Shown piece after piece: positions 15,844-20,548 of a stretch of 20,548 nucleotides of DNA. Within the stretch, counting starts at the first letter, position 1. Every line of letters starts with the position of its first letter. Both the position numbers and the translations under genes were made by a program. The DNA comes from Candidatus Neomicrothrix sp. UBA4742. Its GTDB lineage: Bacteria > Actinomycetota > Acidimicrobiia > Acidimicrobiales > Acidimicrobilacustridaceae. The stretch is from NCBI GenBank assembly GCA_002403895.1, contig DHIQ01000229.1:1-20548 (forward strand), written 5' to 3'. The notes beneath the pieces are model-generated. The model did not search any database. It saw nothing but the letters and a program-made list of their open reading frames with translations, and was not told the origin of the DNA.

Positions 15844-16331
15844 GAGGAGCCGTCCCGCACCCGGTCGAACTCGTCCAGTTCGACGAGGTGCCGGGCCTCG
15901 AGACCCCAGCTCTCTCCGTCTGACCACGTCTCACGCTTCCAGATGGGCACCGTGGCCTTGAGGGCATCGATGGCGAACCGGGCGGCGTCGAACGCCTCAC
16001 CACGATGCGGGGCGGAGACCACGACCACGACCGCCGACTGACCGAGGGCAACTGGTCCTACGCGGTGCAACAGCGCCACCCGCCCGATCTCCGGCCAGCG
16101 GACCCGGGCCTCGGCGGCAATGGCACGCATCCGCGGCAGCGCCTCGTCCTCATAGGCCTCGTACGTGAGGGTGGAGACGTCGACCCGGCCCTCCGAGTGG
16201 TCGCGGGCCGTCCCGCTGAAGACGACGACCGCCCCACAACGCGGGAGAACCGCCCAGTCGGCAGCCGCACCAAACGGCAACGGCTCGCCCGACAGGCCTA
16301 CCCAGTCATCGGCGCGCTCGGGAGGCATCAC
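15840..16331 (-). CDS. moaE: Molybdopterin synthase catalytic (large) subunit
   Basis: 163 residues with all MoaE landmarks: GAVVVFSGTARDHSEGR (33-49), the YEAYEDEA helix (58-65), SAPHRGEAF (106-114) and LKATVPIWKRE (124-134). The two essential lysines correspond to K125 and K132. With MoaD it converts cyclic pyranopterin monophosphate to molybdopterin, the cofactor of the nearby NasA. ATG 16340, GTG 16331 and ATG 16328 are in frame. GTG 16331 is chosen because TACGAT ends 7 nt before it, giving a leaderless start; ATG 16340 overlaps that hexamer. The stop overlaps the start of the small membrane protein. No moaD is visible in the window. Confidence 0.9.
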   Translation of the reverse strand: MMPPERADDWVGLSGEPLPFGAAADWAVLPRCGAVVVFSGTARDHSEGRVDVSTLTYEAYEDEALPRMRAIAAEARVRWPEIGRVALLHRVGPVALGQSAVVVVVSAPHRGEAFDAARFAIDALKATVPIWKRETWSDGESWGLEARHLVELDEFDRVRDGSS

Positions 16332-16338
16332 GGGGGCC

Positions 16339-16344
16339 ATCGTA
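16339..16344 (-). promoter_or_regulatory. Candidate -10 hexamer for the moaE operon
   Basis: TACGAT on the minus strand ends 7 nt before GTG 16331. It overlaps the more upstream ATG 16340, which would then be non-transcribed or barely transcribed. The divergent gene on the plus strand has its own hexamer at 16401-16406. Confidence 0.4.
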
Positions 16345-16400
16345 GGCGACCGACCCCCGTCGCCGACACGGGGCGCGGCCACCAGGGCCGGACAGGTCAC

Positions 16401-16406
16401 TAACGT
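16401..16406 (+). promoter_or_regulatory. Candidate -10 hexamer of a leaderless promoter (HtrA-like gene)
   Basis: TAACGT ends 7 nt before the GTG start at 16414, with no -35 match and no Shine-Dalgarno sequence. The 82-bp divergent region between this gene and moaE thus carries two back-to-back hexamers. Confidence 0.4.
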
Positions 16407-16413
16407 TTGCGCC

Positions 16414-17643
16414 GTGCCTGACCACGATGACGCCGACGACGCGCCCGCCAGCGGGCCACCCCCGCCGCCGGACGACCGACTGTGGCGCCATCCCTCGGAG
16501 CTGGGCGGGGCCAGCCCGGTCACGATCGTCTCCGCCGCCCGCAATCCCCCGCGCATGGTGGCGGTGGGCGTGGCCGGAGGCCTACTCGGGGCCGCCGCCA
16601 TGCTGGCCGCGGTGTTCGCCCTGGGGGGCTTCGACCATCAGGGTTCCGTGACCGCAGTCGAACAGATCCAGCTCTCCCAGCCCAAGGATCCGGCCCCCTC
16701 CGAGCTCGCCATCGCCGACAAGGCCCTTCCCGCCGTCACTCAGGTCAATGCGACGACGGCCACCGGCACCGTGGCCGGCACCGCCGTGGTGTTCCGTGAC
16801 GACGGGCACCTCCTGACCACCGCCGATGTCGTCGACGGTGCCGAGTCGCTCACCGTGGAACTGTCCGACGGGACGGTCCTGCCGGCGCGAGTGGTCGGCG
16901 TCGACCGGGTGAACGACATCGCCGTGCTCAAGGTCGATCACGGCAAGATGCCGGTGGCCGCCCTGGCCATGGAAGCGGATCTGCAACTCGGCGAGCCCAC
17001 CATCGCCGTCGAGTGCCTGGCGGGCAAGCCCGGATCACCCAATCTCTCGGTGGGTCTGGTGAGTGCGCTGGGCCGCCGGGTCGACGCCGACGACGGGACG
17101 TCGCTTCACGACATGATCCAGACGAATGTGCGCCTGTCGAGCACGGGAGCGGGCACGGTGCTGCTGGACAGTCGGGGGGCGGTGATCGGGTTGGTCACCC
17201 GCCGAGGTATGCCCGCGGTCGGCGCGTCGACGAGCAAGGTCACGGTGACCACGTCGGGCCGATCCGAGACGCTGGTGCCGCGCTACGCCACTCCGGTGGA
17301 GTACGCCAAGGCGGTCGCCGACGAGTTGATCCTCACCGGTCGGGTCGCCCACCCGTGGCTCGGGGTCGAGAGCAGCGACCTGAGCGACAAGGAGATGAAC
17401 GCCCTGGGGCACGGCGGCGCCCGTATCGAGCGAGTCACCCCGGGCAGCCCGGCCGAGAGCGCGGGACTGGCCGCCGGCGACATCGTGGTCGGCGTGGACG
17501 ATGCTCCGGTCGACTCCAGCTCGGACCTGGTGGTGGCCCTGCGGCGACACCGACCATCCGAATCCGTGGGCGTCACCTACCTCCGGTCCGGTGAGGCGGG
17601 CGTGGCCCTGGCCACCCTGGCCGACAAGCCGTCCATCCCCTGA
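16414..17643 (+). CDS. HtrA/S1C-like membrane protein with PDZ domain and altered catalytic triad
   Basis: 409 residues from GTG 16414. The N-terminal 45 residues are acidic, Pro-rich and cytoplasmic, with DDRLWRHPSELG at 20-31. A membrane segment at about 48-71 is followed by a trypsin-like domain at about 100-265 and a PDZ domain at about 315-400 (HPWLGVES; GSPAESAGLAAGDIVVGVD). The triad is degraded: the position of His in L-T-x-A-H-V-V is Asp138 (LLTTADVVDG), Asp168 is kept (NDIAVLKV), and the region of GNSGGPL reads TGAGTVLLDSRG with Ala246 for Ser. It should have no serine-protease activity and may act as a ligand-binding or chaperone-like pseudoprotease outside the membrane. The fold is intact and the frame unbroken, so this is not simple gene decay. 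Confidence 0.85.
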   Translation: MPDHDDADDAPASGPPPPPDDRLWRHPSELGGASPVTIVSAARNPPRMVAVGVAGGLLGAAAMLAAVFALGGFDHQGSVTAVEQIQLSQPKDPAPSELAIADKALPAVTQVNATTATGTVAGTAVVFRDDGHLLTTADVVDGAESLTVELSDGTVLPARVVGVDRVNDIAVLKVDHGKMPVAALAMEADLQLGEPTIAVECLAGKPGSPNLSVGLVSALGRRVDADDGTSLHDMIQTNVRLSSTGAGTVLLDSRGAVIGLVTRRGMPAVGASTSKVTVTTSGRSETLVPRYATPVEYAKAVADELILTGRVAHPWLGVESSDLSDKEMNALGHGGARIERVTPGSPAESAGLAAGDIVVGVDDAPVDSSSDLVVALRRHRPSESVGVTYLRSGEAGVALATLADKPSIP

Positions 17644-17658
17644 TCGAGGCGAAGCCCC

Positions 17659-18657
17659 TCAGCGGCGGCGCCCACGACGGATGGCCCAGGCGGCCGCCCC
17701 GATACCGACAACGATGAACCCGGCGGCGAGGGCCAGGGAGAGTTCCTGGCGCCGACGGGCGCTGAGCGACGCCAGCGGTCCTCCCGGGTCGGCCTCGACG
17801 TAGACCTCTTCGTTGCGGTGGCGCGGCACCCAGCCCGTGGCCCGGAGCCGATCGTTGGCCACCACCCACGGATGGCGGGTGTACGACCAACCCTCCGGTG
17901 GCCCGGCGGTGCCGATCTCCGCTCGGAGCGCGACCAGGCGACCCTTGAGCCCTGACGGGAGGTGGAGATGTCCGACCGGTCCGGCCAGCTCGGCCAGAGC
18001 ATCGAAGGGGAGCCAGCCGTCGGGTGAGACGTTGAACGGCCCATCCAGGGACTGGCTCCGGGCGTGGTCGATGGCGCTGGCCAGGTCGTCGAGATGGAGG
18101 AACTGCGAGGGCCGCTCCCTGCCGAGAGCCCGCAAGGCGGAGGCCGACCACGGGGAGGCCGCCAGCCAGGCCGCCGATTCGGCCGCCACCGACACCACCG
18201 GGCGCAGCACCGCCACGGTCACGGTGTCACGGTCCTCCCGCCAGTCCAGCGCGAGCCGCTCGATCTCGGCCCGAGCGGCGGCGTAGGGCAGGCCCGGATC
18301 GGGACGCAGTGGCGCCTCTTCGGTCAACGGCACCGGATTGTTGGCCCAGGCTCCGTACACCATGGCGCTGGAAACGACCACGAGCCGGGTCACGCCCACG
18401 GAGGCGGCGGCCTCGAGCAGCACCCGCGTCGAGGCCACGTCCTCGGCCGGGTTCGCTGCCGCCGGCAGTCCGTCGGGGCCGATCGTGTCCGTCGCTCCCA
18501 GGTGCACGACGACGTCGGCCTCGCTGAGCACGTCCTTCATGGCCGGGTCGGCGAGGTCCAACCGGGTGACCTCGACGCCGGGATCGGCGGCGGCCAGGGC
18601 GGCCACGCGAGCACCCAGCGCCACCCCGCCGCCCACGATCACCACGGTCTCGCTCAT
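17659..18657 (-). CDS. Extended SDR / NAD-dependent epimerase-like protein with C-terminal membrane segment
   Basis: 332 residues from ATG 18657. Rossmann start VVIVGGGVALGARVAALA, then VVHLGATD, the serine strand LVVVSSAMVYGAW (92-104), and PYAAARAEIE (124-132), which is the YxxxK position. The Lys is replaced by Arg129. LRPV, QFLHLDDLASAI and PFNVSPDGWLP complete an extended-SDR pattern like NDP-sugar epimerases. A hydrophobic segment at about 307-325 followed by RRGRRR ends the protein, so it is probably tail-anchored with the enzyme domain in the cytoplasm. Substrate unknown. ATG 18666 is an alternative start; CATCAT 7 nt before 18657 favours the shorter form weakly. Convergent with the HtrA-like gene, 15 bp between stops. 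Confidence 0.75.
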   Translation of the reverse strand: MSETVVIVGGGVALGARVAALAAADPGVEVTRLDLADPAMKDVLSEADVVVHLGATDTIGPDGLPAAANPAEDVASTRVLLEAAASVGVTRLVVVSSAMVYGAWANNPVPLTEEAPLRPDPGLPYAAARAEIERLALDWREDRDTVTVAVLRPVVSVAAESAAWLAASPWSASALRALGRERPSQFLHLDDLASAIDHARSQSLDGPFNVSPDGWLPFDALAELAGPVGHLHLPSGLKGRLVALRAEIGTAGPPEGWSYTRHPWVVANDRLRATGWVPRHRNEEVYVEADPGGPLASLSARRRQELSLALAAGFIVVGIGAAAWAIRRGRRR

Positions 18658-18664
18658 CCTGGTC

Positions 18665-18670
18665 ATGATG
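18665..18670 (-). promoter_or_regulatory. Weak candidate -10 hexamer for the SDR gene
   Basis: CATCAT on the minus strand ends 7 nt before ATG 18657. The first base departs from TANNNT. The divergent gap to 18749 is only 91 bp and must hold both promoters. Confidence 0.22.
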
Positions 18671-18735
18671 CCCGGTGCCGTCCAGCCGTGCCGCATCGCA
18701 CTCGAGCCCGAGGGGGAAGGACGCAGCGACCCGCC

Positions 18736-18741
18736 TACGAT
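18736..18741 (+). promoter_or_regulatory. Candidate -10 hexamer of a leaderless promoter (DUF2342-like gene)
   Basis: TACGAT ends 7 nt before ATG 18749, and overlaps the alternative ATG at 18740. The sequence around it (CCTACGATGG) is the same as in front of moaE. Confidence 0.42.
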
Positions 18742-18748
18742 GGCCGGG

Positions 18749-19972
18749 ATGAGCGACTTCGGCCTACCCGGTGGTCCGGGCGGTGGTGACCCGTTCGGCG
18801 ACGACAACCCCTTCAAGGGCATGCCGATCTTCGGTGATCTGGCCAAGATGTTCTCTCAGCAGGGTCCGATCAACTGGGACGCGGCCCGTCAGCTGGCCCA
18901 GTCCATCGCGGTGGGCGAGACATCCGAGCCCAACGTCGACCCGCTCGAGCGCATCAAGATCGAACAACTGGCTCGGGTGGCCGACCTCCACGTGGCTGGG
19001 GCCACCGGTCTGGCCACGTCGACCACCGGGCTGGGCGTGACCATCGTGGCGGTGACCCGCAGTCTGTGGGCCCACCAGACCCTCGAGGCCTACCACGGCC
19101 TGTTCGAGCAGCTGGCCGGCTCCCTCCATGACGAGACCCCGACCACCCTCGACGAGACCCCCAGCGCCGCTGATCCCATCGCGTGGATGGCGCCGCTCAT
19201 GCAGATGATCGGCCCCACCATGTTGGGGATGACCGCAGGCTCGATGGTGGGTCACCTGGCCCAACGGTCCTTCGGCGACTACGACCTGCCCATCCCTCGG
19301 CCGCTGGGCGACGAGCTGCACGTCGTCACCACCAACCTCACCGAGTTCGGCCGGGAATGGAGCCTGCCCCCCGATGACCTGCTGCTGTGGATCTGCCTCC
19401 ACGAGGTGGCCACCCATGCGGTGCTCACCACGGCCCATGTGCGCCAAGCCCTCGACGAGTTCCTGCGCGAGTACCTGGCCGGCTTCCAGACCGATCCGGG
19501 CGCCCTCGAACGACGGATGGGCGAACTGGAGCTTTCGGACCCGTCCGACTTGGACGGCCTTCAATCCCTGTTCGGGGACCCGGAAGCCCTGCTGGGGGCG
19601 ATCCAGTCACCGGCCCAGCGCGACCTCCTGCCCCGCTTCGAGGCCCTTGTCGCCGTCATCGTCGGCTACGTGGACCACATCATGGATGGCATCGGAACCG
19701 GCCTGCTGGGCAGCTATGCCATGGTGACCGAGGCCGTCCGCCGCCGCCGGGTCCAGACCGACCAGTCCGATCGTTTCGTGGAGCGCCTCTTCGGTCTGGA
19801 GCTGACCCAGGCGCAGTACGACCGGGGGGCCAGCTTCATCGCCGGTGTGGTGGAACGCTCCGGCGACGACGGCCTCGCCCGCCTCTGGGAATCCGAGCGC
19901 ACCCTGCCCACCCCCGCCGAAGTCGACGCTCCCGGGCTGTGGCTGGCCCGCATCGAGCTCCCCGAAGACTGA
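18749..19972 (+). CDS. DUF2342 / zincin-like putative metalloprotease family protein
   Basis: 407 residues from ATG 18749. The N-terminal 35 residues are Gly/Pro/Phe-rich (MSDFGLPGGP, then DPFGDDNPF), typical of actinobacterial members of this family (also described as F420-biosynthesis-associated or putative hydrolase). Then INWDAARQLAQ, the helical region with PLMQMIGPTMLGMTAGSMVGHLAQRSFGDYDLPIPR, and DDLLLWICLHEVATHAVLTTAHVRQALDEFL. In metal-binding relatives the last region has an HExxH-like motif; here it is H218-E-V-A-T-H223, one residue too long for HExxH. So activity is uncertain. No signal peptide; probably cytoplasmic. The start is supported by a hexamer 7 nt upstream; ATG 18740 is the alternative. 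Convergent with the next gene, 10 bp apart. Confidence 0.78.
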   Translation: MSDFGLPGGPGGGDPFGDDNPFKGMPIFGDLAKMFSQQGPINWDAARQLAQSIAVGETSEPNVDPLERIKIEQLARVADLHVAGATGLATSTTGLGVTIVAVTRSLWAHQTLEAYHGLFEQLAGSLHDETPTTLDETPSAADPIAWMAPLMQMIGPTMLGMTAGSMVGHLAQRSFGDYDLPIPRPLGDELHVVTTNLTEFGREWSLPPDDLLLWICLHEVATHAVLTTAHVRQALDEFLREYLAGFQTDPGALERRMGELELSDPSDLDGLQSLFGDPEALLGAIQSPAQRDLLPRFEALVAVIVGYVDHIMDGIGTGLLGSYAMVTEAVRRRRVQTDQSDRFVERLFGLELTQAQYDRGASFIAGVVERSGDDGLARLWESERTLPTPAEVDAPGLWLARIELPED

Positions 19973-19986
19973 CCGCGGCAGGTCAG
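19969..19986. terminator. Possible bidirectional hairpin between convergent genes
   Basis: CTGACC-6 nt-GGTCAG is a perfect 6-bp inverted repeat spanning the stop codons of both convergent genes. No T-tract follows on either side, so intrinsic termination is uncertain. Confidence 0.3.
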
Positions 19987-20548
19987 GCGCCGGGCTCACG
20001 CCACAGAGGCTCGGCGAGCAACGTGTCGTCGTCGTCCGGATCGATAAAGACGAGTGGCAGCGTGGGCTGTTCGACGACCGTCTCGTCCCCGCTCAACGGG
20101 TGGGACACGAACCCCGGGGGCGGCCGCCAGGCGGCATCGTCGACTGCGCTCGCCGTGGGCGCCGGGCGCGGGGCGGGTGGCGGGGGCAGGTCGGCTGGCT
20201 GTGGGGGCAGCGGTTGGTAACCGGTGTCGGGCTCGACGGGTCGCCGCATGCCGAGTCGAATGAGCTTTTGGCTGGGCGACTCCCAGTCGTAGGTGCCTTG
20301 AGCCACCCGGTGCTGCCCGACCAGGTAGGAGATGAAGGCGACGATCACCATGGCGGCGATGAGCAGGTAGCCCAAGGCGTCGGAGAACCGGGCCACCACC
20401 GGCATGAAGGCGCCGATGACCCAGGCCAACTGGAAACGAGACTCGAAGCGGGCGAACAATCGCCCGCGGTTGGCATCGGGGGCGTCGCGCTGGACGAGGG
20501 CGTCGAAGGCCTGTTTCGACGTGCCGGAGGTGGCGCCGAGCACGAAGG
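19983..20548 (-). CDS. C-terminal part of an MFS-type membrane transporter with Pro-rich cytoplasmic tail (5' end outside window)
   Basis: The frame is open to the right edge; 187 full codons are visible. GTSKQAFDALVQRDAPDANRGRLFARFESRFQLAW resembles the loop and start of a late transmembrane pair in MFS permeases, with two hydrophobic segments (AWVIGAFMPVVARF and LGYLLIAAMVIVAFISYLVG). A tail of about 120 residues follows, with PLPPQPADLPPPPAPRP, then an acidic end (IDPDDDDTLLAEPLW). The substrate cannot be told. The internal GTG at 20543 is in frame but is not taken as the start, since the sequence around it is mid-protein in character. Confidence 0.6.
   Translation of the reverse strand, partial: FVLGATSGTSKQAFDALVQRDAPDANRGRLFARFESRFQLAWVIGAFMPVVARFSDALGYLLIAAMVIVAFISYLVGQHRVAQGTYDWESPSQKLIRLGMRRPVEPDTGYQPLPPQPADLPPPPAPRPAPTASAVDDAAWRPPPGFVSHPLSGDETVVEQPTLPLVFIDPDDDDTLLAEPLWREPGA

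Noticed and set aside
17644..17660. Hairpin terminator between the HtrA-like and SDR genes
   Set aside because: GAGG and CCTC arms with a mismatched interior and no T-tract; too weak to call.
1..20548. tRNA, rRNA, CRISPR array, insertion sequence or phage genes
   Set aside because: None of their hallmarks (cloverleaf with CCA end, regular spaced repeats, transposase motifs, terminal inverted repeats) was seen on either strand.

Overview
The window is very GC-rich (strong G/C third-position bias), with tightly packed genes, several chains of 4-bp start/stop overlaps, and signs of leaderless transcription (TANNNT hexamers 6-7 nt in front of start codons). Together with a DivIVA-domain protein, a membrane PDZ-Lon (S16) protease, a DUF2342-type zincin-like protein, an N-terminal 'DRLWRHPSE' motif before a membrane segment and a HemD-winged-helix nitrate regulator, this points to a high-GC actinobacterium, probably of the Acidimicrobiia. 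The class assignment is inference. No tRNA, rRNA, IS element, CRISPR array or prophage was recognised, and no gene-free stretch exceeds 300 bases.

Layout. 1-2012 (minus): a PDZ-Lon protease followed by a DivIVA-like coiled-coil protein that runs off the left edge. 2122-2739 (plus): a small HEAT-repeat protein, divergent from the protease. 2743-3528 (minus): an ECHDC3-like crotonase-fold protein without the two hydratase glutamates. 3571-9013 (minus): a nitrate uptake and reduction operon, narK-type transporter, then a DmsB-DmsC-like Fe-S/membrane fusion, then a NasA-type molybdenum nitrate reductase, all joined by ATGA overlaps. 9187-10266 (minus): a GH76-like glycoside hydrolase. 10293-14442 (minus): nirB, nirD and an NnaR-like HemD/OmpR-type regulator, again joined by ATGA overlaps. 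14594-16331 (minus): moaE, a small membrane protein, then mreB, with mreB apparently starting at an AUA codon. 16414-17643 (plus): an HtrA-like protein with His and Ser of the triad replaced. 17659-18657 (minus): a membrane-tailed SDR. 18749-19972 (plus): a DUF2342-like protein. 19983-20548 (minus): C-terminal end of an MFS-type membrane protein.

How the genes fit together. The nitrogen section is an almost complete nitrate-to-ammonium route: NarK imports nitrate, NasA reduces it to nitrite, NirBD reduces nitrite to ammonium with siroheme and NAD(P)H, the NnaR-like protein probably regulates the set, and MoaE nearby helps make the molybdopterin NasA needs. The unusual part is the electron supply. 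In place of the flavoprotein or ferredoxin usual for assimilatory nitrate reductases, NasA is encoded with a four-cluster Fe-S protein fused to a DmsC-like membrane anchor, implying quinol-driven reduction. A shared GAAAT-n6-GAAAT element lies upstream of narK and at the nirD/nnaR junction, and is a candidate operator.

Other points of interest are the AUA start of mreB, where one base both removes the canonical start and creates the stop of the preceding gene, and four proteins whose recognisable folds carry altered catalytic residues (crotonase, HtrA, SDR, zincin-like).
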